From positions 1 through 64,000 of the forward strand of contig BRYA01000355.1 of assembly GCA_030267965.1 (NCBI GenBank): 64,000 nt of DNA, written 5' to 3'. The notes below the pieces were generated by a model, which ran no database searches, was not told where the DNA came from, and was given only the letters and a program-made list of their open reading frames with translations. Position 1 is the stretch's first letter, and each line of letters starts with the position of its first letter. The DNA is from Triparma columacea (Eukaryota; Sar; Bolidophyceae; Parmales; Triparmaceae). Both the position numbers and the translations under genes were made by a program. Positions 47,801-58,037 of the stretch are shown piece after piece.

Positions 47801-50800
47801 TTTCCTCGAGCTCAACAAGCTAGTGGAGGGGGAAGACCCAGCCCTTTTGGTCACAGATAATGTGAAGATGAGCAGTGTCATCGTTAATGAAGCTGTGGTA
47901 AAGGAGGCAACATTTTCCTCCTCTGGGGAGAAGATGGGAACGACGAACAGCTCACGTTTCAGATTTCCAAGCGGAATCCGGCCCGAAGAAGGCGGAGGGA
48001 GCGGGGTAGTTGTAACTTCTTGGGAAAAAAACCCTCACGCGACGGCAGGAACTACCACTAATAAAGGTGCCTTGGATATCTTGGGTGCTGTCGTCAAGTT
48101 GACGGTCACAACCTTGTCGAACGAGAGAGAGGGAAGAAGGAAAAGGAGAAGAATGGTCGCAAACAATCACACCAACATCACGGTTGCCGTCGAGCTTCCC
48201 ATGGCAGATTACTTGATGCCCGGTGTGGAGTTTGAACAGAGTTCCATAGTAAAGAGTGTCAAAATTGAATGTTCCGAGGGAGTTAACGAGACCAAGTACG
48301 TAGAATGCCCGGGACAAACATTCCCGTTTGCGTGTGACGGGGAAGATAACAGCTTATTTGAGGTTAATTGCACGAGCGCTAGTGTGAGGCCAGCGTGTGG
48401 GGTATTTGACGAGGTCAGTAACGCCTGGTCTACGGAAAACTGCGTCGAGGTCGAGAGCGGAAAAGTCGGGGTTGTCAAGTGCATCTGCATGTTTGACACC
48501 GCGACGATAAGCCCCGACTTTTCTGCCATGGCGGAGACTGTCGGTAGGAGCCTCATTAGCACCATTTTGTTTGGCGGCAGCAATTTGTTTGATTTGGACC
48601 AGGTCTCCCGCAACCCTACCATGTTTTATACCCTTGGCAGCCTAGCTACCGTCGCCTTGATTCTCTGCTACTGGGGAATTCAGTTGGACGAGAGGGACAA
48701 GATTGGCGAGAGGGAGAGAGTTTTTACTGACTATAAATTACACTGCATGGCTGAGAAGAAGAGAAAAACAATCACAAAGCAACGCCAAGAGAGCAAGAAG
48801 GTCACCATCGAGAAGTTGTTAAGTAGCGACAACGAGTTTGAAAGGCAAAAGGGTATCATCCTGATGGATAGGCACAAAGAGGAGGGGGAGGGGGGAGAAA
48901 TATCAAAGAAGAGGTGGGGCGCGATTTTCAACTCTGTTGGGAAGAGAAATGACAAGCATGTTGATGAGAAGATCAGGGGGATGGATGGGAACGAAGAGCA
49001 CGAGGGAGACAAGCCCAATTATTTTGTTGATATGGTCATCGATCAAGAGGTCACTGTCGCAAGGCAGATCGAAGAAAGTGTTCCTCGCTACCTCAGAGAG
49101 GACAGCAACATTGGCTTGTTCAGCAAGACTGTTATCCAATTTCATTCCTTGCTTTACATACTAGCAAAGAAGTACAATGGAGAGGGGTTCGATCGGCCCA
49201 GCAAGGTGGCCTTCTTATTCACGAATTTGTTGAACCTCATGGTTGCCACTGCCGTGACTTATGAGCTGAGGGCCGGCAGCGAGGTGGACTTGTGCTCGAA
49301 GTGGTCCAAGACGAGCTTTAGCGACTGCATCGAAGGAGGTGGCGCGAGCCCCTTTGATAGTGGGATGAGCAGGTGCCTGTGGGAGTTCGATTCAGCCGTC
49401 TGCACAGACAGGCCCCTCGGGGAGGACCAGTGGAAGATCGCGGCGTTCCTCAGCTTCTTCACGAGCCTACTAACCGTGCCGCTGAACGTGCTCCTGAAGA
49501 AGATTTTCTTCTTGGGCATCCTGCCCCCCAGTTTGCAGGCGACGAAAGAGGCCAATTTGAAGTACGTTCAAGAGTGCAAGAAGCTCATATCGGAGAAAAA
49601 TAGCGAAGAAGAAAGCAGCGAAGCAAGCACTTTTGGAGAGGTCGAGTGCTGGGAAAGTCAATGTATAAAGTTCAAGAAGAACAGAGAGAGGCAGAAGTCC
49701 AAGGAGTTAGCTATGATAGCCGACAAGGATGGACCTGCGAGAATGAGCGGCTGGTGGTGGAAGCTCGTTCCCTTCGGCGTCAAGAGGAAATTGCTGATAA
49801 GTAGGGTGAACCAGAGAAAAGCATTCGGGGAAGTCAAGGCAGTCATGGGCGTGCTCATGGACAGGAGAAACGAGATAGTCATGTCTATTGCCGACCTGGA
49901 GACCAGGAAGAGCGAGAGCTTCCGCTTCGACTTGATGCTTATCTCGATCGGAGTTGACAAGTCGCACTTCAGCGTGGAACAGGGAGGAACGCGGACAGAC
50001 GATGAGGACAGACTAAGGTGCAAGTTGGCTCTTCAAGAGTTCGACACACTCTTCGAATCGGGGTTCAGAAACCTTTGCAAGCACATCGAGGACGCGGACG
50101 AGCAGAAAAGGGTCTGCAACATCATCTGGGAATGGTGGATGTTCCACAAGTTCAATTACATTGTCAAGGGCTCGAAATTTGAGGAATTCGCGCTCAACTA
50201 CAACCGCACCCGTGGCAGTCACTTCCTCACGAAGAAATTCATGAAGTACAGGACTGCGGCCTCCAAGAAGTTTTGGAGGGAGTTTGTAAAGACTATCGGT
50301 TTGGAGGGCTTTGATTGGGAGGACGATTCCTCGCTGGACATCTTGGTGAAGTTCGAGGAGAGCCTCAGCTTGGTGTACGAGATGATCCTGGGCGACTTGA
50401 AGATGCAGAGCGAGCTCGACGACGAGTTAATGAAGCTGCCCAACGCACAGAAGGGTGTGAGGCTGATGGAGTTCTACAATATGGGGAATCTGAATAAGCT
50501 TGAGAAGGTCATCTACAAATTGAACATGCAGAGGTTGATGGTGCTACCATTTGCGATTCAGGAGTTCAATAAGTACATTTACTGGGGTCTGGTGGTAGGC
50601 TGGACTGCCTTTTGTACCTTCTACTTGCTGAGCTTCGCCCTGAAGGTGGGGGACGAGGTTATAAAGTTGTGGCTTTATTCCTTCTTCTTCGGATGGGTCC
50701 AGAAGGCATTTCTAAACGAGCCCCAGATAATTCTCTTCAAGCACGTGCTATTGCCCCTCTTGATTGTAGGGACGATGGAGCACGGCATGGCTTCCAGCAG

Positions 50801-52784
50801 TAGATGGCAGCTCAAGTACCATGTATTCGTCCACTCCATCAACGCAGGGGTGGAGAAGCTCCCTAATAGCGGGGCTCACAGGGTTGCTCTCGCGAACCCT
50901 GACCTGTCCACCAGCTTTCATATCGTGAAAGACTCGACCACGCCCACTCCGTTGAGGCCCAAGGGGGACATAGGGGAGGCGGGGGATGATGGGATGGACG
51001 ACAAGGCTCTGAAGTACCTCGAGGAGCTAAAGAGGGCCAGCTCGGATAGGCTGTTTAGGATGGCACTGGAGCAGAGTGCCACGGGGAATATGGATGAAAA
51101 CAGTGGAGGGACATCCGGGCTGTCACGAAAGGGAATATTGGCGGCGGAGAAGTTCGAAAAAGCGCTGCTTAGCGAGGGGAGGCACAACGTGGACAAGGCC
51201 TTGGAAAGGTTTGAAACCATAAGGCACTCGAGGTATGGAAGGGATTGGATAAAGAAGAGGAAAATGTACCTGAAGATGGGAGCGGCGGTTTTAGGCTTCA
51301 TGTTCCTTTTGATAGTGCTCGATGAGATTGGGCTCGGCGATGTCTTCCTGGCGGGAATCCAGTGCGGGGTGTTGTGGTTGATGGACAGGAACACGGCTTG
51401 GATCATATTTGGCGCCTTGGTTGCACCGGTTGCTGCATTGGTTTTGGGAGGGGTTTTGAAGCACTTTGACTTACTTGCCGTAGTAACGGGCAAGTTGAGG
51501 CCGATGGATTGGGCCAAAAGATGGGTGGGCGTGTTCAGAAAGATCGAGGAGAGGGAGAAGGTTGAAGGCTTTTACACCAAGACCAAGATGCAGGCCGTTT
51601 GGGAATGGATGTGGGAGGACAACCTGCTTAGCTGGATTTGGAGGTGGGCCGTGGGGATTGTTATGCTGTTTAGGGAGAGGGGTATTGGGGGGCTGGTGAT
51701 GGAGAGCAGGCCGGTGAGGGGGGCGAAGAGGTTCTGGTTTGCATTTGGAGAGTGGAGGAAGGCGTTAGGGGGGAACAGGGACGCTTTGATTTATGCAGCG
51801 GAGGAGGAGGAGGGGAAGGAGGAAGAGGAGAAAGAGGGTGAGAGGTTGGAGAAGGAGAGGTTGGAGAAGGAGAAGTTGGAGAAGGAGGCGTTGGAGAAGG
51901 AGGCGTTGGAGAAGGAGGCGTTGGAGAAGGAGAAGTTGGAGAAGGAGAGGTTGGAGAAGGAGGGGGTGGAGAAGGAAAAGTTGGAGAAGGAGAAGTTGGA
52001 GAAGGAGAGGTTGGAGAAGGAGAGGTTGGAGAAGGAGAGGTTGGAGAAGGAGAGGTTGGAGAAGGAGAGGTTGGAGAAGGAATTGGAAGTCAAAAGAGAA
52101 AGGAAGAAACAGAGAAGGCGTCTCAAGCAGATAGAAAAAGCGAAGAAGATAATGGAGGAGGAGAAGAGGTTGGAAGAGGAGCTAGTGAAGGCCGAGGAGG
52201 AGAAGGCCAGGGAGGAGGAAAGGAAGAAAAAGATAATGGAGGAGGAGGAAAGCAGGAAGGCCGAGGAGGAGGAAAAGAGGAAGACAGAGGAGGAGGCAAG
52301 AAGGAACGCCGAGGAGGAGAAGGCCAGGGAGGAGGAAAGGAAGAAAAAGACAAAGGAGGAGGAGGAAAGCAGGAAGGCTGAGGAGGAGGAAAAGAGGAAG
52401 AAAGAGGAGGAGGCAAGAAGGAAGGCCTCAGAGGACAAAGCGAAAGCGGACAGAGAGCGAAAGATCAATGAGATGCATTTAGTGCTCTCTGAAGTAAACA
52501 AACGGATCAGCAACGGCGACAGCGACAGCGACGACGAGTCCCTGGCAAGCCCGAGTTCGCAGTTCAAGCTGAACCTGTTCTCACCTGTGAGAATGCGCGG
52601 ACCTCCCATCAACTTTGACGACACGATACTGTTTGATGGGGGGGACGAGGAGAGAGTTAAGATGGAAGCTGCCAAGGAATATAAGGTACCGACGCCTTTT
52701 AAGAAGGGAGCGCTGAAAATGGAGGGACCGTTTAGGGTCATGACACCGAAGAATGGCATGAGGACGAAGAATGACAATGTTTAA
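41854..52784 (+). CDS. Giant LamG / Cys-rich / REJ / GPS multi-pass membrane protein, polycystin-1-like (4 exons)
   Basis: Exons are 41854-42193, 42306-43035, 43247-43720 and 43820-52784, giving 3,502 aa. Residues 1-24 are a signal peptide. Residues 30-115 resemble a discoidin/F5-8C domain (NAIDGSESTEYRS). Three LamG-like domains follow at about 200-356, 420-605 and 648-828. A run of ephrin-receptor/TNFR-type Cys repeats (CPAGNYSPTAGSTSCTRC style) lies at 865-1068. PKD/REJ-like beta domains span about 1070-1540, an EGF-like Cys segment about 1575-1715, and a GAIN-like stretch ends in a GPS-like KCICMFDTATIS near 2068. The first membrane helix is at about 2115 and roughly seven more follow to about 3065. 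The cytosolic tail has LEKER repeats. The layout recalls polycystin-1/REJ receptors, which are mechanosensory or adhesion proteins. No PLAT domain was seen and channel function is not shown. Confidence 0.85.
42261..42288. other. Ambiguous bases next to a long C-run in an intron
   Basis: Three N bases are directly followed, after TA, by a run of about 20 C within intron 42194-42305. The Ns probably mark an assembly or polishing failure at the homopolymer. The run lies just before the CCCCAG acceptor, and other acceptors in the window also have long C-runs. Confidence 0.9.
43203..43239 (+). repeat. (GCTTC)n microsatellite in an intron
   Basis: About seven GCTTC units form the polypyrimidine tract of intron 43036-43246, directly upstream of the TTGTCTCAG acceptor. 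Length variation here could affect splicing of the giant gene. Confidence 0.9.
51843..52085 (+). repeat. 15-bp coding repeat (LEKER/LEKEK) in the REJ protein tail
   Basis: About sixteen tandem 15-bp units encode the pentapeptide LEKE(R/K/A), a highly charged single-helix or coiled-coil segment. A further run of longer EEE-rich repeats extends to about 52440. The + strand is almost pure purine. Confidence 0.92.
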
Positions 52785-53123
52785 GTAAAGACACACACAA
52801 GTAATTTTTGATGTATTATGAATTATATTCGGGATATCGTATTTGGCTCAAGCGATGGGTTATCACCATGCCGGGAATTCTAGAGCTATGCTGGGTTGCG
52901 GGCGCAATTTATGGGCAACTTCAAAGTTTGTTCAAGAGTCGGAAAACCTTTCCGTGAGGGCACATTTTCATCAGGGCAGCTTTTATTGAAACTTGCGTGA
53001 TAGCCTTCAAATTTGTAACGATTAGGTGTTTTGACCCTCTATTTGCTGGTGGATCACAGAAAAACAGCGAGAAATAGGGGAATATATCCAAAATTGCTAG
53101 TGGTATCGAGGCCCTCGGAACAA
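52785..53123. other. Intergenic region
   Basis: A 339-nt spacer between the REJ protein stop and the EngB start, both on the + strand. It must hold the 3' end of one gene and the promoter of the next. No RNA gene or clear motif is seen. Confidence 0.4.
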
Positions 53124-54074
53124 ATGCAGACTTCCAGGTGTTTTTCTTCACTAAATCGCACCTTATTCTACACAAAGACACCTAAAACGACCAACAATAC
53201 CCTCCATCGTCCCCTATCAAGTAAACCCAATCCCCCCTCCTCAAAGTCCAACTTTAAGACCTTCATAAACCCCACAATATCACCTCACGTCTTTAAAGTA
53301 ATCGACCCTCTCCTACCCCCCCCCTCAAACCCCTCTCCTCCCCCCCCTCAATCCCTCCTCGTGTCGTCCTCAAACCGCGCGATATCATACGTACCACCCC
53401 AAATGTTCCCCTCCCACACCCCCCCACCAATAACATGGAACATACCTGAGTTTGCTTTCCTAGGTCGTTCTAACGTCGGTAAGTCTACATTAATTAAATC
53501 CCTCCTCCACTCTCTATCAGGGGTAAGGAAGATCCCAGGTAAGACAGTCCCACATGTAGGTAAGAAACCAGGTAAGACGACTATGGTAAACTACTACGGT
53601 ACCTGGAGTTCAACCGTTTCTGATGAGACCGTAGATAACGCCGATTACTACATGGTCGATCTCCCTGGATACGGTTTCGCTTCTACAGTCGATGAGGGTA
53701 CACGTCGTGGTTGGGACAAGCGAACCCGTAGGTACCTTACATCCCGAGCGAACCCTGACTGGAGGACTGGTGGGGGGGGGGGTATGAGGAACGTATTCCT
53801 ACTAATCGACGGACGTAGAGGTGTGGGGGGGAAGGATAGGGAGGTTATGGAATGGATGGAGGATAACATGCTCGAGTACAGCATCGTCGTTACTAAGGTT
53901 GACGCGCTCGGGAAACTTGAGAGGATTAGAGCCATGAACGAGGCGGGGAGGGAAATCGTGGAGAGGAATAGGGGGAGGTTTGGATGGTGTAGGAGGGAGG
54001 TTATAGGGGTTAGCGGGAAGGGGGGGGAGGGGGTGGAGGATATTGTAAAGAGGATGGAAGTGGGGTGGGAATGA
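53124..54074 (+). CDS. ENGB: EngB/YihA-family GTPase, probably mitochondrial
   Basis: A single exon of 316 aa starting at the first in-frame ATG (CAAATGC). The frame is open upstream but without ATG. The N-terminus MQTSRCFSSLNRTLFYTKT is Arg/Ser-rich, lacks acids, and fits a mitochondrial presequence. G1 is LGRSNVGKST at about 113-121, the switch region contains KKPGKTTMVNYY, G3 is VDLPGYGFA, and G4 is the VTKVDALGK segment. EngB GTPases act in large-subunit ribosome assembly in bacteria and organelles. An insertion with poly-Gly (about residue 215) is odd but in frame. Downstream DNA is very G-rich. Confidence 0.9.
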   Translation: MQTSRCFSSLNRTLFYTKTPKTTNNTLHRPLSSKPNPPSSKSNFKTFINPTISPHVFKVIDPLLPPPSNPSPPPPQSLLVSSSNRAISYVPPQMFPSHTPPPITWNIPEFAFLGRSNVGKSTLIKSLLHSLSGVRKIPGKTVPHVGKKPGKTTMVNYYGTWSSTVSDETVDNADYYMVDLPGYGFASTVDEGTRRGWDKRTRRYLTSRANPDWRTGGGGGMRNVFLLIDGRRGVGGKDREVMEWMEDNMLEYSIVVTKVDALGKLERIRAMNEAGREIVERNRGRFGWCRREVIGVSGKGGEGVEDIVKRMEVGWE

Positions 54075-54303
54075 TATAAAAGGGAGTTGGGGGAAGGGGA
54101 GGGTGGGAATGGTGGTTGGGAAGGAGGGCTGGGAGTGGGGAATGGGGCTAGCAAGAGACTGTTGTTATTTTAGACGATGTATGGTACAGCCTTTTTATCT
54201 TCTTTCTTTATTTTTCTCTTCCTTTCTTCTTACCCCCCCCCTCCCCCCCTTCCACCAGGGCCTTACTTAACGCCCCACGATAGCTCGCATCTGGCTCCTG
54301 GCC

Positions 54304-55138
54304 TTACTTAACTCCCCACGATAGCTCGCATCTGCTCCTGATGCCCTTGTTCTGTAGCATGACTTGCACCTCCTCCCCGTACTCCCCCTCCACCGACATG
54401 GCGTAGCACCCCCTCTTGAACGTCTTTAGCCTCAGCCACTTCGCCATCCAGCTCTCGGAGGGGTTTATCATGGAGTACACCCCGCCGTAGAACGAACTGG
54501 TGCACTCGGATACGCGGGCCTGGTCCTCCTGCATGTCAAAGAAGGGACAGTTCTCACAACCCTGGTCGTAGAACTGGGTGAACGTCTTGAGGAGACCGCA
54601 ACGCTTGCAGGCACGGAGGTTCGTCAGGGCGTTCGGGGTGGCGGCAAACGATGATTCCTCTGGTGGTTGGAGGGGAGGAAGGGGAAGGGCGGTGAGAGGG
54701 GAGGCGGAGGTGGGGGAATGTGGGAAGCTAGGGTGCAAATGAGGGTGATTGTATACGATTGTACACGTATTGTATACGATTATACACGTATTTACCCCGA
54801 CCCCCCTTGAGGATCCAGAAAATCCTTTGAAAGCAGTAAAAAGCAACTCCGAACTCTCCCCTTCATCCCGTCTTGTCTTGTGTCTCTCCCCCCCTTGTGT
54901 CTCTCCCCCCTATTTACTCACCCTCCGCTGCTAATTCTTCCTCATCCTCCTCTTCCTCCTCCTCCATTCTGCCCCCCTCCCCCTCCTTGTTTGTTTCCTC
55001 AAGCTCCGAGGCGGCTGAACGTGCCGGGGGAGCCTCATTTACCTCAGCTGAAGCTGTGGAGGCTTCAATTTGTGACTGAGATGTGTTCAAAGGGTCAGAT
55101 GATAAGGGAGCGTCGGAAGTTGATGCAAATTCTGACAT
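54304..55138 (-). CDS. SPT4: Transcription elongation factor Spt4 (2 exons)
   Basis: Exons are 55138-54922 and 54659-54304 (262-nt intron, phase 1), giving 190 aa. The C-terminal 115 residues are Spt4: LRACKRCGLLKTFTQF, a four-Cys zinc site (about C90, C93, C107, C110), then CTSSFYGGVYSMINPSESW and AKWLRLKTFKRGCYAMSV. Spt4 pairs with Spt5 (DSIF) to support Pol II processivity. The N-terminal 72 residues are an acidic Ser/Glu-rich extension not found in yeast or human Spt4, which are about 100-117 aa. The ATG is 107 bp from the ATG of a divergent Myb-like gene. Confidence 0.92.
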
Positions 55139-55245
55139 TGTCCCTTAAATACAGACCCTAAGGGTAAAATTCTGGGGTGGGCTTTCCGGCTACACTTTCC
55201 CAGACCCTCTGTACCCTTTTTAGGCTCATTTCCTCAACGTTGCAG

Positions 55246-55995
55246 ATGAATTTATCGCCTAAAACCTCTCTCCCATTAGTTTCCAGTCCCTTAGATTTAC
55301 TTTCCTCCCCACAATATCCTCAAAATATCCCCAGAAAGTCATCCCGTTCCTCGAAGCCTCCCTCCCGATTTCATGAGACTATTTATGACACAATCACACC
55401 CCGACGATCTCCCTCATCAGTCACTAACATCAGTTACCCCTATGCAACTACAGGAGACTTTAGCAAGGCAAGTTTCGAGGTGGGTCATTCACATTTATTC
55501 TCAACGAGAACACATGAGGTAGACGTTTCACAGATGGAGGTTGAGATGGCCATGTTTGCACCGGCTAAGGGGGGAGAGGGGGGAGAGGGGGGAGAGAGTG
55601 AGGGGGAGCATTATCGGGACTCGGGGTTATATAATATAGAGCAGATGGGGGAGGAGGGGGGTGTGGCGCCTGAGATAAGACCTTCGAAAGGCCCCGAGAA
55701 AAAGGTCTTCAATGGAACCTTCAGGATGTGGTCCGAGGGTGAAGACGCCTGCCTCAGGGAGGGGGTGAGCATTCATGGGCGTTCTTGGGCGACCATTAAG
55801 AGGGCTTATGAGCTGGACAGGTCTCAGAGTGCCATCAGTAACAGGTGGGCGTACTTGAACGGCAGGAGGCCTGGTAAGGGTGGGAGTAAGGGCGAGAGGA
55901 GGAAGAGTGTCGACAAGAGGGGGAAGGCAGACATACTTGATGAGCATGTCGTCAAAGGATTCATCGCAGAGGACGACGATTTCCTATACTTTTGA
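55246..55995 (+). CDS. Myb/SANT-like DNA-binding protein
   Basis: A single exon of 249 aa from the ATG at 55246. The frame is open further upstream without ATG. Residues 1-130 are Ser/Pro-rich. A Gly/Glu-rich stretch (GGEGGEGGESEGE) follows. A single Myb/SANT-like helix set lies at about 175-225, with MWSEGEDACLREGVSIHG, SWATIKRAYELDRSQ and AISNRWAYLNGRR. It has one W at each helix boundary as in MYB-related factors. A basic patch comes next and the protein ends FIAEDDDFLYF. A nuclear transcription factor is inferred. It is divergent from SPT4. Confidence 0.75.
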   Translation: MNLSPKTSLPLVSSPLDLLSSPQYPQNIPRKSSRSSKPPSRFHETIYDTITPRRSPSSVTNISYPYATTGDFSKASFEVGHSHLFSTRTHEVDVSQMEVEMAMFAPAKGGEGGEGGESEGEHYRDSGLYNIEQMGEEGGVAPEIRPSKGPEKKVFNGTFRMWSEGEDACLREGVSIHGRSWATIKRAYELDRSQSAISNRWAYLNGRRPGKGGSKGERRKSVDKRGKADILDEHVVKGFIAEDDDFLYF

Positions 55996-56153
55996 AGCTG
56001 ATTATGTGCGCGTGTGGGAGGAGAAGGGGGGGGGAGAACGTTTGGCTCAATGTAACGAATGGGCTGGCCTTTTGTACAACAAATAAATTCGTTCAACGCC
56101 CTTTGAATCAAGCGACTCCATCTTTACACCTCAAATTGCGGACACAAATACAA

Positions 56154-57657
56154 TCACAGCTCCTCAATAAGCAACCCCCCTCCCCGCTCCTCTCCTTCTG
56201 TACTTCCCCCCCCCTCCCCCTCTCCCTCCCGCTTCTCAGCCCTCCTTCTATTCTCCTCCATAACCTTAAGTACCTCAATCCTCCTCCTCCCCTCGTCTTC
56301 CCCCCCTCCCCCCCCCTCCGCCTTCCTCAGTACCCACCTCACGACCTTATACCCTCCTCCCCCCCCTCCTCCCCCTCCCATCGTCTCCCCCCCATCGTAT
56401 CCTACCCCCTCCCAACCTATCTCCCAAGTGACGACTATGAATCCAGCGGCGATCAAGAGACTCTTCAACTCAGAAACGCCGACGCGGACGGAGCTGGAGG
56501 CGTGCCAGCTAAGAGGACCGGAGTTTACCCAGTAACCTCCGGGGGGGAGGGAGGAAAGGATACACAGGATGGAGACGCGGAAGTCTGGGACGGCGTCGAG
56601 GAAGTACTAAGGGGTTGTTTGGTTGGGGGGGGTGGGAGGAGGGTTAGTTTTTGGTAAGGGAAGTAGACCAGGACCGCTTATTTTGTTCCAGATTGCTCAC
56701 CTCAGTGTACACAGCGTCGAAGGTCCTCCCCCCCCCCCTCATTGTGATGTCCCCCACGTCCCCGACCTCCCAGCTCACGTTGTCCCTTTCCATTCTTTCC
56801 GCCCTAACCTCCGTTATCGATTCCGCCGCCCTCTCTGCCACGCCCTCTCCCTGCTGCACGGTGTCTGCTAGTGTCGCGGTGTAGACGTAGGTGCCGGGGG
56901 GGAGGCCGTGCTTCATTATGTGACGGCCTGCTAGGACCATGTTTACAGACACGTCGTTGAGGACTACTTTACCGACCCTCCTTGATAGCCAGTAAGCAGC
57001 ACCACCAAGCCCGCAGCCAGGGACTAGGACGGTCCAGTTTGCCTCCCATATATCAAGATCGTAACCCCATCCTAACCTCTTCTCTAACGTATCCTCCTCA
57101 TTGTCTTCACCCTCCCCCCCCCCCTCAACAGCGCGTCTTTCAGGTAGCCTACTCTGCCCCCTTTGCCCGTACTCCCTAACGACATGGTTGCAAACGTGTT
57201 CAACGCTGCCGTATTGGTTTCCCATGTATGTCACCCCCCCACCCGGGGCAGTAGCGCCTTCGCCGGAGCCGCCGTGTGAGGGGGGAGGGGGGGGAGGAGG
57301 GGATATAGCAGCTGTGTAAACGACGTCTTTGGTAAGGTCCGTGAACAACACCCTGTTTGCTTCGAAGGCTATCTTTAGATCCTCTAGTTTCCAGTTCCCT
57401 TCCTCTTCATCTCCCTCTTCCTTTTCAACTTCCTCCTCATCGCCAACTCTTTTTTCCGCGATTTCACTCCTCTCTTCTCTAAAATCGGCTTTTAGGAGTT
57501 GCTTAAATTCCCTAACTCTCCTCCTGTTGAGTTCCGCTTCGTCAAGAAGGCCCTTCAATCGTTCATTGTAGGTGGTTAGTGCGTAGTTAACGCATGCTAA
57601 TGATAAGGATGTGAAGGTGAAGACATCATAGTTTGGGGGTGGGTAGATTGGGAACAT
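56154..57657 (-). CDS. CARNMT1: Carnosine N-methyltransferase-like (N2227 family) SAM enzyme (2 exons)
   Basis: Exons are 57657-56701 and 56606-56154 (94-nt intron, phase 0), giving 469 aa. The product begins YDVFTFTSLSLACVNYALTTY, followed by an acidic Glu-rich insertion. SAM-binding motif I is VLVPGCGLGGAAYWLSRR at about 210. The FDAVYTE|YFLDAVPDF junction and PPGGYWVNSGPLSWH are typical of the N2227 family, which reads like FFLDTA...GGxWINxGPLLYH. Family members methylate carnosine or related His-containing peptides. The Pro-run (PPPPPPP) and Gly-run insertions look recent. The last 60 residues are low-complexity Gly/Glu/Arg and may not be functional. Confidence 0.82.
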
Positions 57658-58037
57658 GTTGAGGATGTTGTTTGTTTTCTTTTCGTTATTTGACTACAAC
57701 ACTTTGCCCGAACTGTATCTTTGATTGTTTAAACACACAAGGGGTGGTAGGAAGAAAGGAAAAGGAAAGAGGAGGGAGGAGGAGGGAGAAGGGAGGACGA
57801 TCTACCTACTACTACACGCAGCCTGTACCGGGGGGAAATATCTGAATGGATAATAAACTTGGTAACCCAGTTGATTTCTTTGCCAGTTTCCCCAAATTAA
57901 CCAAATACTGTGAAGTTTTGAACGTGAATATCGTATTTCCTTATCCCCCCCCCCGTTGCCCCCCGATGCCCCGCGCAGCTGAACACCGCGTGCTCATAGT
58001 AAGGGGCCTCCGAGTGACATCTTTTTTCCCCCCCATC
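57658..58037. other. Intergenic region between two minus-strand genes
   Basis: A 380-nt spacer, 5' flank of the CARNMT1-like gene and 3' flank of the EF-hand protein. It contains a GA-rich block near 57750-57800 and C-runs. No gene seen. Confidence 0.4.

Noticed and set aside
51791..52777. A 328-residue Phe/Ser-rich ORF antisense to the REJ protein tail.
   Set aside because: It mirrors the purine-rich 15-bp LEKER repeat and has no independent start context or homology.
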